This document shows, in pieces, positions 45,257 to 57,866 of a stretch of DNA of 64,000 bases. Source of the DNA: Methylobacter sp. (GTDB taxonomy: Bacteria; Pseudomonadota; Gammaproteobacteria; Methylococcales; Methylomonadaceae). A program made the position numbers and the translations under genes. Where the stretch lies: the NCBI GenBank assembly GCA_028716975.1, contig JAQUOU010000003.1, positions 124,001-188,000 of the forward strand. The letters are read 5' to 3'. Each line of letters starts with the position of its first letter. The stretch's first letter is position 1. The notes below the pieces were generated by a model, which was not told where the DNA came from, ran no database searches, and saw only the letters and a program-made list of their open reading frames with translations.

Positions 45257-45913
45257 ATGGCTCAAAATATAAGCTCCCGTCAACATCAGATACTTGAACA
45301 ATTGCTGGAAAACAAGGATGGATTGAGCATTGATGAGTTAGCAAAACTGTTGCATATTTCACGGACCGCCGTACAACAGCATTTTCTCGCTCTTGAAAGC
45401 GATGCTTACATAAAAAAAAATACCCTGAATAAGACAGCGGGTCGTCCGGTAGCTATTTATGCCATAACTGATAAGGGAATCAATTATTTTCCAAAACAAT
45501 ATGCCTGGTTTTCAGAGTTAATGCTTAGCGAGCTGAAACAGGAGATAAGCCCCGAGCGCTTTAAAGGTTATATGCAAAGACTGGCTGGCAGACTGGCGAA
45601 CAATCTGAAGGGTAAATTTGCAGGAAAAAAGCTAAACGAACGCATCGATGAGCTGGTTAAAATCATGACAGATCTTGGTTTTCAGGTAAAAACAGCCAGC
45701 GAATCCGAGGCTGATAGGCCGGTTATACAAGCGAATAACTGTATTTATCATGACCTTGCGCAAAAACATACTGAAATTTGTGAGTTCGATCTGACGCTTA
45801 TGTCCTCTTTATTGGAAAAAGACGTTGAGCAGTTAAGCTGTATGGCAAAGGGGGACTGTAATTGTAAGTTTAGGATTAAAGATAAAAATGGGCTGGTCAA
45901 GCTTGAAAAATAA
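45257..45913 (+). CDS. SufR-like winged-helix regulator with Cys cluster
   Basis: A 218-aa regulator from the ATG at 45257 (a GTG at 45248 adds three residues). The N-terminal helix-turn-helix reads DGLSIDELAKLLHISRTAVQQHFLALE (about residues 24-50). The C-terminal part has five cysteines in C-X12-C-X19-C-X5-C-X-C order (CIYHDLAQKHTEIC, then CMAKGDCNC), suggesting an Fe-S cluster. This layout recalls SufR, whose cysteine spacing differs. Its position divergent from the globin operon suggests a redox- or nitric-oxide-sensing repressor of it. Confidence 0.75.
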   Translation: MAQNISSRQHQILEQLLENKDGLSIDELAKLLHISRTAVQQHFLALESDAYIKKNTLNKTAGRPVAIYAITDKGINYFPKQYAWFSELMLSELKQEISPERFKGYMQRLAGRLANNLKGKFAGKKLNERIDELVKIMTDLGFQVKTASESEADRPVIQANNCIYHDLAQKHTEICEFDLTLMSSLLEKDVEQLSCMAKGDCNCKFRIKDKNGLVKLEK

Positions 45914-46003
45914 CTGACAGCAGATGGGAAATCAGGCAGTTAATATTATTTCTTAAGATACGGATTTTTGACCTGAAGTGCAGGGATATACGAGTTGTAT
46001 AAC

Positions 46004-46693
46004 TTATTCGGTGCTGCTTGCTGTATCCGGGCTCAGATTGTTGTAATCATCACTGCTGGGCTGGTTTTCGAGAAACTCTACTTTTACATTAGCCAAGCCG
46101 CGAATGCCGATTTGTTTTGCGGCCCCTTGCGATAAATCAATCAAACGGTTTTTCCTGAAGGGCCCTCGATCATTAACAAGTACCACCACAGAGCGGCCAT
46201 TAAGCAAATTGGTTACCCGTACTTTACTGGGTAGCGGTAGTGTTTTATGCGCGGCTGTCAAGCCTTGCGGTTTAAATGGAGTGCCCATTGCGGTGCGATT
46301 ACCTGACTCGTAGCCATACCATGAGGCTATACCTCGTTCACTATAGCCTCTTCCAGATGCTATTGGATAGTAGGTTTGTCCTTTTACCTTATAAGGTTTG
46401 TTATAAGCTGCTATATCGCGATAAGTATGCGATTGTGTTGTCTCGGGCGGAAATAATAAGGGAGGTTCGGAAGCGCAGCCGCTGAATAGACCTGTTAGCA
46501 ATATTATGAATCCGGATAATGCATGGCGTGAGCAATTGTTAACAGTTTGAAAATAGAATATTGAAAGATGCCGGACAAGATTCTTTCGGCTGTTTAGATC
46601 TAGCTTCACCATGTTTTCTGAGCGGCTGCTAATCTGATTCATGTTGACGGCATTGCTCATAGTATTAGGGTGAGAGAAGTGTGGTTTAGTCAT
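46004..46693 (-). CDS. rlpA: RlpA-like septal lytic transglycosylase lipoprotein
   Basis: A 229-aa lipoprotein. The lipobox GLFSGC lies after a ~70-residue N-terminal stretch, so the true start may be at an internal Met; no start has a convincing ribosome binding site, and I keep the longest frame. The double-psi barrel domain has GIASWYG, TAMGTPFKPQGLTAAHKTLPLPSKVRV (with the catalytic-type His), and VVLVNDRGPFRKNRLIDLS (catalytic Asp). The C-terminal SPOR domain present in E. coli RlpA appears absent. Confidence 0.8.
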   Translation of the reverse strand: MTKPHFSHPNTMSNAVNMNQISSRSENMVKLDLNSRKNLVRHLSIFYFQTVNNCSRHALSGFIILLTGLFSGCASEPPLLFPPETTQSHTYRDIAAYNKPYKVKGQTYYPIASGRGYSERGIASWYGYESGNRTAMGTPFKPQGLTAAHKTLPLPSKVRVTNLLNGRSVVVLVNDRGPFRKNRLIDLSQGAAKQIGIRGLANVKVEFLENQPSSDDYNNLSPDTASSTE

Positions 46694-46888
46694 CCGGAAT
46701 AGGTCGCCAGATTAGAATACCTATAGTTTTAATGGCTGAAGAAATTATAAGGGCTACTCCTAAATTAATAAAATTTTACTTCTTAGATCGAATGACAGGG
46801 CTACTGCATGAATTTAAGAATGACTTATGCTTCTATATGAGACCGGATGCTTTTGCAGCATCCGGGTACGAATTTACGAATCTTAAAG

Positions 46889-47578
46889 TCAATCGGTGCT
46901 GCTGCCAATATAACGATAGACGGTTGCCCCAAGTAGCGCTCCGATGATGGGAGCGACCCAAAATAACCAAAGTTGCGCTAATGCCCAATCCCCAACATAA
47001 AGAGCGACCCCGAGACTTCTTGCCGGGTTAACCGAGGTATTGGTGACTGGAATACTGATCAAGTGAATCAAGGTTAGACCCAGGCCAATTGCAATAGGAG
47101 CAAAGCCTTTTGGCGCTCGTATGTCGGTAGAGCCCAGGATAATGAGCAGGAACATCATCGTCATGACTACTTCAGTCACCAACGCAGCACGCAAGGAGTA
47201 TCCGCCAGGCGAATGGTCGCCATAGCCATTGGAAGCAAAACCGGCGGAAACGTTGAAGCCTGCCTTGCCGCTGGCAATAAGATATAGAACGCCTCCGGCA
47301 ACAATACCGCCTAATACCTGCGCGACAATATAGGGCAGCAATTTGTTTGCGGGAAAGCGCCCTCCGGCCCAAAGACCGATAGATACGGCCGGGTTGAGGT
47401 GACAACCGGAAATATGGCCGATCGCAAAAGCCATGGTTAAAAGAGTGAGACCGAAGGCGAAAGCCACTCCAAGGAATCCAATACCAACGGCCGGAAATCC
47501 TGCAGCTAAAACTGCGCTGCCGCAACCCCCAAGCACTAGCCAAAATGTTCCGAAAAACTCTGCACCATATTGTTTCAT
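46889..47578 (-). CDS. aqpZ: Aquaporin Z
   Basis: A water channel of 229 aa from the ATG at 47578, which follows GAGGAGAA; ATG at 47593 is less likely. The six membrane helices carry the NPA motifs [11 protein letters not shown] (about residues 60-70) and [10 protein letters not shown] (about 180). The filter Arg after the second NPA is present (NPARS). Typical AqpZ opening [21 protein letters not shown]. Monocistronic. Confidence 0.96.
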   Translation of the reverse strand: MKQYGAEFFGTFWLVLGGCGSAVLAAGFPAVGIGFLGVAFAFGLTLLTMAFAIGHISGCHLNPAVSIGLWAGGRFPANKLLPYIVAQVLGGIVAGGVLYLIASGKAGFNVSAGFASNGYGDHSPGGYSLRAALVTEVVMTMMFLLIILGSTDIRAPKGFAPIAIGLGLTLIHLISIPVTNTSVNPARSLGVALYVGDWALAQLWLFWVAPIIGALLGATVYRYIGSSTD

Positions 47579-47882
47579 GTTTATTCTCCTCACATTGTTT
47601 ATCTAGGTCAGCTATCCCCAACTTATTATTGAGAGACATCTAACCCGGTGTAAAATATATGCTAATTGGGCGTATATTCTGGTTGGATGCTATCATTTTC
47701 AATAATAATTCAGCAACTAATTTACAGAATAGTTCGGGCGTTAGTTTTTAACGCTTGCTTTCAGGAATTACAACCTCCTTGCTGACTTATAGTATTCGCC
47801 AGGGCGAAAGAATCGTTATTCGGGCTGCTCAGCTTGGAGGTGGTGCTTTGGCTCGATTGAACACCATCTTAATCACCGCAGC
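47579..47882. other. Intergenic region, aqpZ to MITE 2
   Basis: About 300 bases with no open frame or recognisable RNA. It may hold the aqpZ promoter. Confidence 0.45.
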
Positions 47883-48118
47883 ATAATTCTACTTTGTCAG
47901 ATTACATGGACATCTATTCAAAGATCGTCATTCCGGCCTGGATGCCCGGACCCATCCGCCAGGAGCGGATGGGCATTTACCCCTTGGGGTGCGGGGCAGG
48001 ATAGCCCCGCATGAATCCAGGCTCCAGGGACGGATTTAAACTCGCCATCCCGGGCGCTGGATACTCGCTTCCCGGCGAGTATGACGCGCTTTTGCATAAT
48101 CTGACAAAGTAGAAATAA
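47883..48118. mobile_element. MITE copy 2, 228 bp, opposite orientation
   Basis: Element 47887-48114 with the same terminal inverted repeats as the copy at 17020, flanked by ATAA on both sides (47883-47886, 48115-48118). Its reverse complement reads nearly the same sequence as copy 1. The hairpins GCGGGGC...GCCCCGC and CCCATCCGC-CAGGA-GCGGATGGG are preserved. Noncoding. Confidence 0.9.
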
Positions 48119-48207
48119 GATAACCTGTTCAAATCTGTTCCGGTTATGTATCAGCCTGACAGTAAGCCAACGGAAAAAATTATTGTTTCGATAGCTCTTT
48201 GATACAG

Positions 48208-48975
48208 CTATTCATCCATCCTTGAATAATAATTATAAAATTGCTTGGCTGTTCTTCCGCTTTTTGACGCCCTTGACAGGGCGAACATTTTTGCTGCTTC
48301 ATGCAAGGCGTTTTTGTCTCCATGATAATTGGGGAAATAACTGTCTATAATCTCCAGATAGCCGTCCTTGTTTGCCTGGTAAAACGATAACCACAGCCCA
48401 AACCTGTCCGACAATGAGATTTTTTCTTCAACGGCATCGGAATAATGCAATTCGCCGTCTACTAATTGGGAATCCAGATTGTCCTTCATATATTCAGGCA
48501 ACAAATGCCTGCGGTTAGAAGTTGCATACAATAAGACATTCTCGGGCGGTCGTTCTATGGAGCCTTCAAGCACGGTTTTTAAAACCAGGTAGGAATTTTC
48601 ATTGGCTTCAAATGAAAAGTCGTCACAATAAATAATAAATCGTTGCGGAAGTTCCCTTATTTCGTCAACTATATAAGGCAGGTTATATAAATCATTTTTG
48701 AATACTTCAATCAAACGCAATCCGTCTGATTTATATTCATTAAGTATGGCTTTAATAAGTGAAGATTTTCCCGTGCCTCTTGCTCCCCATAACAACGCAT
48801 TATTGGCCGGTTTATGTGCGATAAACCGTTCCGTATTTTTTACTAATTCATCTTTTTGACGATCAATGCCAATTAATGAACTCATGGTAATGGGGTCTAT
48901 GGCTTTAACGGGACGGAGTATTCCTGTTTGCTGCCTCCATATGGCGGCATGTATATGATTCCAGTCTATGCCCAT
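48208..48975 (-). CDS. DUF815 family P-loop ATPase
   Basis: A 255-aa AAA-like protein, start chosen at 48975 (AGAGGAAA upstream); a TTG further upstream is less likely. The N-terminal QTGILRPVKAIDPITMSSLIGIDRQKDEL precedes Walker A LLWGARGTGKSSLIKAI (about 60-75), Walker B-like RFIIYCDDFSF and sensor VLLYATSNRRHLLPEYM. The DUF815 family is widely conserved but its function is unknown. No operon partner is evident. Confidence 0.9.
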   Translation of the reverse strand: MGIDWNHIHAAIWRQQTGILRPVKAIDPITMSSLIGIDRQKDELVKNTERFIAHKPANNALLWGARGTGKSSLIKAILNEYKSDGLRLIEVFKNDLYNLPYIVDEIRELPQRFIIYCDDFSFEANENSYLVLKTVLEGSIERPPENVLLYATSNRRHLLPEYMKDNLDSQLVDGELHYSDAVEEKISLSDRFGLWLSFYQANKDGYLEIIDSYFPNYHGDKNALHEAAKMFALSRASKSGRTAKQFYNYYSRMDE

Positions 48976-49193
48976 AAAATTATTTTCCTCTGCATTATTT
49001 TTAATTAAAGTCAACAAATAAACAGGATAGGTTTACCTGAAGAGGCGGTATAAATAAATTAACATAACTATTGCTAAAAGTCAGGAACGGGATTGGGAAT
49101 AAGATGTCTATGGCTACATAGTGCGCCAAGTGTTTTGCCGATTCATTGGCTTTATGAGTAACCTAACAATACTATGATATAGAAGGAGGGATA

Positions 49194-49403
49194 ATGCCTT
49201 ATAAGCATATTACCGATCTGCCCGAATCCGTTCGGAATCATTTACCTCATCATGCCCAGGAAATTTACCAGGAAGCTTTTAACAATGCGTGGAAAGAATA
49301 TAGCCACGAGGAAGAGCGTGCGCATCGGGTAGCTTGGTCAGCCGTAAAAAAGAAGTATGCCAAAAATGAAGCTACCGGAGAGTGGGAAGCAAAAAAAGAA
49401 TAA
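49194..49403 (+). CDS. chaB: ChaB family protein
   Basis: A 69-aa protein that matches ChaB: ITDLPESVRNHLPHHAQEIYQEAFNNAW and RVAWSAVKKKY. AGAAGGAGGGATA precedes the ATG. ChaB is often linked to a cation transporter ChaA in E. coli, which is not present here. The biochemical role is unclear. Confidence 0.9.
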   Translation: MPYKHITDLPESVRNHLPHHAQEIYQEAFNNAWKEYSHEEERAHRVAWSAVKKKYAKNEATGEWEAKKE

Positions 49404-49423
49404 AGCAAATGGTTGCAGATATA

Positions 49424-50434
49424 TCAGTAATTACGTTGCACAGAAAATTTCGCTAATGAAATTAAAGCATCCTTGTATAAGGAGTTTGGGAGCAAATTTA
49501 GCGATTTTATCGCTTTTTGAGCTTCCGCCTCTGCAAGTTGCTCGGTATACTCAATAGCTTTGGTTTTTTGCACGACCGCGTAAACTTCATTAAATGCATC
49601 GCGATTGCTATTTCTGATGGCATCAGTAATGATTTTAGCTTCACTTTTGCTGCCGTTTTGAATGGCATAAATCAAGGGCAGGGTAGGTTTGCCTTCGGCA
49701 AGATCATCGCCGAGGTTTTTACCCAGTTCTTCCTTATTGGCCTTATAATCAAGTACGTCATCAATCAATTGGAAAGCAATTCCCAGGTGTTGTCCATAGT
49801 TTGCCAGACCCTCTTCTATTTTAGCGGATGCTCCTACGATAACCGCGCTTAACCTGGTAGCCGCACTGAATAAAATAGCTGTTTTTCTGGCAATAACTTC
49901 AAGATATTTGTCTTCTGTAGTCTCAGGGTTATTGCAGTTTAAAAGCTGCAGTACTTCACCTTCGGCAATTGCGGTTGTAGTTTGGGAAAGAATTTCCATG
50001 ACTCGCATATTACCCGTACGAACCATCATTTCAAAAGCGCTCGAATAAAGATAATCCCCAACTAATACACTGGCGGGGTTACCCCAGACGGCATTGGCCG
50101 ATTCTTTGCCGCGTCTGAGGTCTGAGTCATCTACAACGTCATCATGCAGGAGCGTTGCTGTGTGAATAAACTCAATAACTGCGGCCAGTATCAAATGATG
50201 CTCGTTAACTCCTCCCAGCGCTTTGGCAGCAAGTAACAACAGCATGGGGCGTAATCTTTTGCCACCGCTACCGACTATATAGTGACTCATCTGGTTTATA
50301 AGGATAACATCTGAACTTAACTCGTCAATAATGAGTTGGTCGACCGCTTTGGCTTCGGCTGTAGTTAAATTCTTAATGGAATCAAAATCAATGTGAGTCT
50401 CTGCGTGCGAAGAGAGTTTAGAATGCGATGCCAT
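49424..50434 (-). CDS. ispB: Octaprenyl diphosphate synthase IspB
   Basis: Trans-isoprenyl diphosphate synthase for the ubiquinone side chain, 336 aa. The first aspartate-rich motif is LLHDDVVDDSDLRRG (about 85-99). The second is FQLIDDVLDY (about 212-221). GGKRLRPMLLLLAAKAL (about 50) precedes the first. Divergent from rplU, the usual order in gammaproteobacteria. Confidence 0.96.
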   Translation of the reverse strand: MASHSKLSSHAETHIDFDSIKNLTTAEAKAVDQLIIDELSSDVILINQMSHYIVGSGGKRLRPMLLLLAAKALGGVNEHHLILAAVIEFIHTATLLHDDVVDDSDLRRGKESANAVWGNPASVLVGDYLYSSAFEMMVRTGNMRVMEILSQTTTAIAEGEVLQLLNCNNPETTEDKYLEVIARKTAILFSAATRLSAVIVGASAKIEEGLANYGQHLGIAFQLIDDVLDYKANKEELGKNLGDDLAEGKPTLPLIYAIQNGSKSEAKIITDAIRNSNRDAFNEVYAVVQKTKAIEYTEQLAEAEAQKAIKSLNLLPNSLYKDALISLAKFSVQRNY

Positions 50435-50621
50435 TATTATAGTGCTGAGTGTGTAGGTTTGGGTTATTTTCCATATGGATAGCTATGAAACACAAAGCTG
50501 TTAAGCTATTATAACTGAATAGAAAGTGAACCGCTCGTGCTATTGAAGGTGGGGATAAGGGAGGGCAAATATTTTCTATGCTACTTTGAAAAGAGATTTA
50601 TAGAGTAAATAGAATTTAGGT

Positions 50622-50650
50622 TTGACTCAGTTTGGTTTTAAAAATATACT
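50622..50650 (+). promoter_or_regulatory. Sigma70 promoter of rplU
   Basis: TTGACT (50622-50627), a 17-base spacer, TATACT (50645-50650), in front of rplU. Close to the sigma70 consensus. Confidence 0.8.
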
Positions 50651-50694
50651 AGTCTGTTCATTTAACAGATTAATGCTTGATGGAGCTTACGCAG

Positions 50695-51006
50695 ATGTAT
50701 GCGGTAATTCAAACAGGTGGTAAACAGTACCGCGTTGAAGAAGGTACTACCTTAAAAATAGAAAAACTTGAGCTCGGAGCAGGGGACGGCATTGAATTCG
50801 ATAACGTGCTGATGATTCAAGCGGGCGATACTGTTAAAATCGGTCAGCCTTTTATTGAAGGCGGCAAGGTTACAGCGATGGTCGTGTCTCAAGGCAGACA
50901 TAAAAAAATTAAAATTATTAAATTCAGAAGACGTAAGCACCATATGAAGCAGATGGGACATCGTCAATACTATACAGAAATCCAGATTACTGGCATTTCT
51001 GCTTAA
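50695..51006 (+). CDS. rplU: Ribosomal protein L21
   Basis: A 103-aa protein from the ATG at 50695 ([17 protein letters not shown]). Upstream in-frame TTG/ATG codons are unlikely because GGAG lies nine bases before this ATG. It ends [14 protein letters not shown] with [16 protein letters not shown] near the C-terminus. It starts the rplU-rpmA-obg-proB group. Confidence 0.97.
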   Translation: MYAVIQTGGKQYRVEEGTTLKIEKLELGAGDGIEFDNVLMIQAGDTVKIGQPFIEGGKVTAMVVSQGRHKKIKIIKFRRRKHHMKQMGHRQYYTEIQITGISA

Positions 51007-51021
51007 TATAAGGAGTTACAG

Positions 51022-51279
51022 ATGGCTCATAAGAAAGCTGGTGGAAGTACCCGAAACGGACGCGACTCTAATGCAAAAAGATTAGGCGTAAAGCGGTTCG
51101 GTGGAGAGATTGTAACAGCGGGAAATATAATTGTCCGTCAACGTGGAACCCGTTTTCATGCGGGCAGCAATGTAGGTTGCGGAAAAGATCATACCTTGTT
51201 CGCAACAGCGGATGGCGAAGTGGTATTTGAGGTTAAAGGCCCTAACAGCCGGAAATTTGTCAGTATTGTTGCAGCATAA
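51022..51279 (+). CDS. rpmA: Ribosomal protein L27
   Basis: 85 aa, begins [20 protein letters not shown], the classic L27 start. [21 protein letters not shown] marks the family. It follows rplU by 15 bases. Confidence 0.97.
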   Translation: MAHKKAGGSTRNGRDSNAKRLGVKRFGGEIVTAGNIIVRQRGTRFHAGSNVGCGKDHTLFATADGEVVFEVKGPNSRKFVSIVAA

Positions 51280-51280
51280 A

Positions 51281-51316
51281 ACTCAACCCGCACTATAAGT
51301 TTAGTGCGGGTTGAGT
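51281..51316 (+). terminator. Long perfect hairpin after rpmA
   Basis: Perfect 15-bp stem ACTCAACCCGCACTA / TAGTGCGGGTTGAGT with a 6-base loop. No U-run follows directly. Confidence 0.75.
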
Positions 51317-51324
51317 AGGTTGCT

Positions 51325-51360
51325 AAAAAGCTCCGCTGTTTACATGGCGGGGCTTTTTTT
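51325..51360 (+). terminator. Second terminator between rpmA and obg
   Basis: AAAAGCTCCGC / GCGGGGCTTTTTTT hairpin ending in a long T-run, ~8 bases after the first hairpin. Confidence 0.8.
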
Positions 51361-51398
51361 GTTTTTATCGATTGGATTTTAAGTATTGTGACGTGTGA

Positions 51399-53544
<2,146 letters not shown>

Positions 53545-53560
53545 GAAATAATCAGCCAAT

Positions 53561-53597
53561 AAAAAAGGCCGCAACTCAAAGGAGTCCGGCCTTTTTT
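53561..53597. terminator. Terminator between proB and rpsT
   Basis: AAAAAAGGCCG / CGGCCTTTTTT stem, working in both directions between converging genes. Confidence 0.88.
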
Positions 53598-53615
53598 GGA
53601 AAAGCTGCTACAGCA

Positions 53616-53879
53616 TTATGCAATAGATTTCAATTTTGAATTCAGTCTGCTCTTGCTGCGCGAGGCTTTATTTTTGTGAATAATGCCCTTGGTTACTGCT
53701 GAATCGATAATAGGCACTGCAGTGTTGTATGCTGCTTGCGCTTTCTCCTTGTCGCCGGCATTCACTGCGGCAATGACTTTTTTTACGAAAGTGCGTAAGT
53801 TGCTGCGTTGTCCTGCGTTGCGAATACGGCTTTTTTCTGCTTGTTTCGCCCGCTTTTTAGCTTGTGCTGTATTTGCCAT
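53616..53879 (-). CDS. rpsT: Ribosomal protein S20
   Basis: An 87-aa protein starting [20 protein letters not shown], the classic S20 opening; [20 protein letters not shown] at the C-terminus. Convergent to proB. Confidence 0.97.
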   Translation of the reverse strand: MANTAQAKKRAKQAEKSRIRNAGQRSNLRTFVKKVIAAVNAGDKEKAQAAYNTAVPIIDSAVTKGIIHKNKASRSKSRLNSKLKSIA

Positions 53880-53917
53880 AGTATGTCGATTACTACCGGT
53901 AGTTAATTAGATTGAGC

Positions 53918-53946
53918 ATTATCAATATAAATGCTATTTTTGTCAA
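53918..53946 (-). promoter_or_regulatory. Sigma70 promoter of rpsT
   Basis: On the minus strand, TTGACA (53946-53941), 17-base spacer, GATAAT (53923-53918). A near-consensus promoter for rpsT. Confidence 0.85.
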
Positions 53947-54091
53947 ATTTTAACTGTTAACTAAAGGATTGGCATTGAGCAGGCGGTTGTTAAAATCCAC
54001 AGTGGTGCGACCTTAATGTTGACTGGCTTAAGACTACGGCATTTGACTAATATAAATGGTAAAATGGCAATTTTTTTGAACTTTTCATTGA

Positions 54092-55024
54092 ATGCGTTTA
54101 ATTAGAGGATTATCTCATATAGCGCCGTTGAAAAACGGTTGCGTCCTGACGATCGGCAATTTTGACGGATTGCATTTGGGCCATCGAGCGGTGATAAAAA
54201 AATTGGTTGAACGCGGCACTTCATTAGCTTTGCCTGTCGTTATCATGATCTTTGAGCCGCAACCGCTGGAATATTTTTTAGGAGAGAACGCCCCATCCAG
54301 ATTAATGTGCCTGCGAGAAAAAGCAGTGCAGTTTTCTAAACTGCCCATTGATTACCTGTTGATCGTGCGGTTTAATAAATATTTCAGCAATTTTGATGCT
54401 GAGCAGTTCATTGATGACGTTTTAATAAAGAAATTGAATGTCAAGCATCTGGTAATTGGCGATGATTTCCATTTTGGTAAGGCTAGGCGCGGTAATTTTG
54501 CCATGCTTAAGGAAAAGGGAGAAATATATGGCTTTAAGGTGGAGGATACCGGGTCTTATTATATAGACGGGCTTAGGATAAGTAGTACCCTGATCAGGGA
54601 TGCCCTGCTAAGCGGAGATTTGGCCAAGGCAGAGAGATTGCTGGGTTATTGTTATTCTATTTGCGGACGGGTAGCGCATGGAGATAAACGTGGAAGAACT
54701 ATCGGATATCCTACTGCAAACATTGAAATGTTCAGGAAAAATACCCCTGTTGACGGCGTATTTGCCGTTACCATGACGGGTATTGACGGAATGGAAATTA
54801 AGGGAGTTGCCAATGTCGGCACTCGACCCACGATTGACGGTGGCTCAAAGGTTATACTGGAAACGCATTTATTTGATTTTGATAAAGAAATTTATGGCCG
54901 ATATGTGGAAGTGAATTTTAAACAAAAGATTAGGGATGAAAAGCGTTTTCAGTCGCTGGACGAGCTTAAAGCCCAGATCGTAAAAGATGTAATTGAGACT
55001 AAAAAATTTTTTGCGGGATTTTAA
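54092..55024 (+). CDS. ribF: Bifunctional riboflavin kinase / FAD synthetase RibF
   Basis: Converts riboflavin to FMN and FAD; 310 aa. The N-terminal FAD synthetase domain has [17 protein letters not shown] (about 19-35) and [14 protein letters not shown] (about 165). The C-terminal kinase domain has [14 protein letters not shown] (about 204) and PVDGVFAV. It starts the ribF-ileS-lspA order and precedes ileS by five bases. Confidence 0.96.
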   Translation: MRLIRGLSHIAPLKNGCVLTIGNFDGLHLGHRAVIKKLVERGTSLALPVVIMIFEPQPLEYFLGENAPSRLMCLREKAVQFSKLPIDYLLIVRFNKYFSNFDAEQFIDDVLIKKLNVKHLVIGDDFHFGKARRGNFAMLKEKGEIYGFKVEDTGSYYIDGLRISSTLIRDALLSGDLAKAERLLGYCYSICGRVAHGDKRGRTIGYPTANIEMFRKNTPVDGVFAVTMTGIDGMEIKGVANVGTRPTIDGGSKVILETHLFDFDKEIYGRYVEVNFKQKIRDEKRFQSLDELKAQIVKDVIETKKFFAGF

Positions 55025-55029
55025 TTGTT

Positions 55030-57861
55030 ATGACGATGGATTATAAAAAAACACTCAATTTACCTAGCACTGCGTTCCCTATGAAAGGTAATCTGGCGCA
55101 ACGTGAGCCGGAACGGTTAAAAAAATGGCGCGAAGCTGACTTGTATCTCAAAATCAGAGAGGCTTTTGCCGGTCGCCCCAAGTTTATTTTGCATGATGGC
55201 CCTCCCTATGCTAATGGCGAGATTCATATCGGGCATGCGGTCAATAAGGTTTTAAAAGACATTATCATCAAATCAAAATCGCTCAGCGGTTTTGATGCGC
55301 CTTATGTACCGGGCTGGGATTGTCATGGTTTGCCGATTGAATTGATGGTGGAAAAGAAAATCGGTAAAGCGGGCGTTAAAGTGTCACCTGCTGTTTTTCG
55401 CAAAGCCTGCAGGGATTATGCAGGAAAGCAGGTTAATTTACAGAAAGAAGCCTTTATCCGCCTGGGTATTTTAGGTGATTGGGATAATCCGTATTTAACG
55501 ATGGATTTTGCGTTTGAAGCCAATATCGTTCGCTCTTTGGGAAGAATCGCCGGCAAAGGGCACATAACAAAAGGCGCTAAACCAGTGCACTGGTGTATGG
55601 ATTGCGGATCGGCATTAGCCGAAGCGGAAGTCGAGTATGAAGATAAACATTCGCCCGCGATTGATGTGAGGTTTCGAGTGGCTGATGTGGCCGGCTTTAT
55701 GGCGAGTTGCCATCATGCTCCCCGGCATGAAGGAGAAGGGCCGTTGTCTGTGGTTATTTGGACAACTACACCCTGGACGCTGCCCGCGAATCAGGCCGTT
55801 GCGTTAAATCTTGATCTGGAATATGCCGTAGTTCAAAGCGAGAAGGACGGCTATAAAGAGCGGCTGATTGTTGCAGAAGCATTGCTTAAAGATGCGATGT
55901 TGCGCTATGAAATTGAAAATTATCATGTGATCGCCTACTGCAAAGGCGCAGCGTTAGAACATCAGTTACTACAGCATCCTTTTTATGACCGGCAAGTCCC
56001 TATAATTCTCGGCGATCATGTCACTACCGAGGCCGGTACGGGAGCGGTACATACAGCGCCGGGGCATGGACAGGACGATTATGTCATCGGTCAAAAATAC
56101 GGTTTACCGGTCGATAATCCGGTAGGCAGTGACGGCGTTTTTCTGCCAAACACAGAAATATTTGCCGGTGAACATGTATTCAGCGCCAATGAGCATGTCA
56201 TTAAAGTACTGGAAGAAAACGGCAAGCTCGTGCATCAAGTGGCAATTATGCACAGCTATCCGCATTGCTGGCGCCATAAAACCCCGATCATTTTCAGGGC
56301 TACGCCGCAGTGGTTTATTGCGATGGATAAAAATAAATTGCGGGAGCGGGCGCTAAATGAGATTAAGCGGGTAGCATGGATCCCTGAATGGGGTCAGGCG
56401 CGCATTGAAAGCATGCTGGAAGGCCGTCCTGACTGGTGCATTTCGCGTCAGCGCACATGGGGCGTGCCGATCACTTTTTTTGTCGATAAAGAAACCGGCG
56501 AATTGCATCCGCGTACCGCAGAGTTAATTGAACAAGCAGCGAAAAGAATTGAAGAAAAGGGCATAGAGGCCTGGTTTGAACTCGATGCGGCCGAATTAAT
56601 CGGTGATGAAGCCGCGCAATACGAAAAGATGACGGATACACTGGATGTCTGGTTTGACTCCGGTGTTACGCATGCCTGCGTATTGGATAAGCGAGAGCAG
56701 TTGCGCTTTCCGGCTGATTTGTATCTGGAAGGCTCAGACCAGCATCGCGGCTGGTTTCAATCCTCATTGCTGGCTTCCACGGCAATGCATGATGTTGCAC
56801 CCTACAAGGCTGTGTTGACGCATGGATTTACGGTGGATGCGGATGGAAAAAAAATGTCCAAATCGAAAGGTAATGTGGTTGCTCCGCAGTCAATCATGAA
56901 AGATTTGGGTGCGGATGTATTGCGTCTATGGGTTGCGGCAACGGATTATCGCGGGGAAATGTCAGTATCCAATGAAATTCTTACCAGGACAGCGGATGGC
57001 TACAGACGCCTAAGAAATACGGCGCGATTCCTGTTATCCAACCTGGATGACTTCGATCCCGCCCAACATTTAGTCGAAAGTAATGAATTGCTGGCACTGG
57101 ATCGCTGGATTGTAGATAGAGCTTATGCTCTGCAGGAAGACGTTATAACAGCGTATGCAAACTATCAGTTTCAACCCGTCTATCAGAAAGTACATCACTT
57201 TTGCGTAATTGATCTGGGCGGGTTTTATCTCGATATTATTAAGGACCGTCAATATACCGCCCAAAAAGAGGGTCTCGCGCGACGCTCTGCACAAACGGCC
57301 ATGTACCATGTGCTGGAAGCATTGACGCGTTGGCTGGCGCCGATTATCAGTTATACCGCTGATGAAATCTGGCAGTATCTGCCGGGTGAACGTAGCGAGT
57401 CGGTATTTTTGGAAACCTGGTATCAGGGCTTGATCAAGCTGGATGATAATTCTGCTATGAATCGGGATTTTTGGCAGAAAATCATGACAGTACGAACCGC
57501 GGTCAGTAAAGAGCTGGAGAAGAGCCGGGCCAAAGGTGATATCGGTTCTTCCCTGAATGCAGAAGTTGAACTTTATTGTAACGCCGCTTTTTTTGACGTA
57601 CTGAATCAGTTGGCGGATGAGTTGCATTTTATTTTTATTACCTCCGATGCTTCGGTCATGGCTGAGAAATTTTGCCCGGACGACGCCATTCAAACTGAAG
57701 TTGAAGGCGTCAAATTGAAAGTCATCGTCTCTGAACATAAAAAGTGTGTGCGCTGCTGGCATCAAAAGTTTGATGTGGGCGAAAGTGCAGATCATCCTGA
57801 ACTGTGCGGGCGTTGTGTAGAAAACGTAGCAAGTGCGGGCGAAACCCGCCGGTTTGCGTGA
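55030..57861 (+). CDS. ileS: Isoleucyl-tRNA synthetase
   Basis: A 943-aa class Ia synthetase. The HIGH motif is in [18 protein letters not shown] (about 56-73); KMSKS is in [15 protein letters not shown] (about 600-614). The editing (CP1) domain lies between. The C-terminal zinc site is CVRCWHQ and CGRCVEN near the end. Closely follows ribF and overlaps lspA region. Confidence 0.98.
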   Translation: MTMDYKKTLNLPSTAFPMKGNLAQREPERLKKWREADLYLKIREAFAGRPKFILHDGPPYANGEIHIGHAVNKVLKDIIIKSKSLSGFDAPYVPGWDCHGLPIELMVEKKIGKAGVKVSPAVFRKACRDYAGKQVNLQKEAFIRLGILGDWDNPYLTMDFAFEANIVRSLGRIAGKGHITKGAKPVHWCMDCGSALAEAEVEYEDKHSPAIDVRFRVADVAGFMASCHHAPRHEGEGPLSVVIWTTTPWTLPANQAVALNLDLEYAVVQSEKDGYKERLIVAEALLKDAMLRYEIENYHVIAYCKGAALEHQLLQHPFYDRQVPIILGDHVTTEAGTGAVHTAPGHGQDDYVIGQKYGLPVDNPVGSDGVFLPNTEIFAGEHVFSANEHVIKVLEENGKLVHQVAIMHSYPHCWRHKTPIIFRATPQWFIAMDKNKLRERALNEIKRVAWIPEWGQARIESMLEGRPDWCISRQRTWGVPITFFVDKETGELHPRTAELIEQAAKRIEEKGIEAWFELDAAELIGDEAAQYEKMTDTLDVWFDSGVTHACVLDKREQLRFPADLYLEGSDQHRGWFQSSLLASTAMHDVAPYKAVLTHGFTVDADGKKMSKSKGNVVAPQSIMKDLGADVLRLWVAATDYRGEMSVSNEILTRTADGYRRLRNTARFLLSNLDDFDPAQHLVESNELLALDRWIVDRAYALQEDVITAYANYQFQPVYQKVHHFCVIDLGGFYLDIIKDRQYTAQKEGLARRSAQTAMYHVLEALTRWLAPIISYTADEIWQYLPGERSESVFLETWYQGLIKLDDNSAMNRDFWQKIMTVRTAVSKELEKSRAKGDIGSSLNAEVELYCNAAFFDVLNQLADELHFIFITSDASVMAEKFCPDDAIQTEVEGVKLKVIVSEHKKCVRCWHQKFDVGESADHPELCGRCVENVASAGETRRFA

Positions 57862-57866
57862 TTGAT

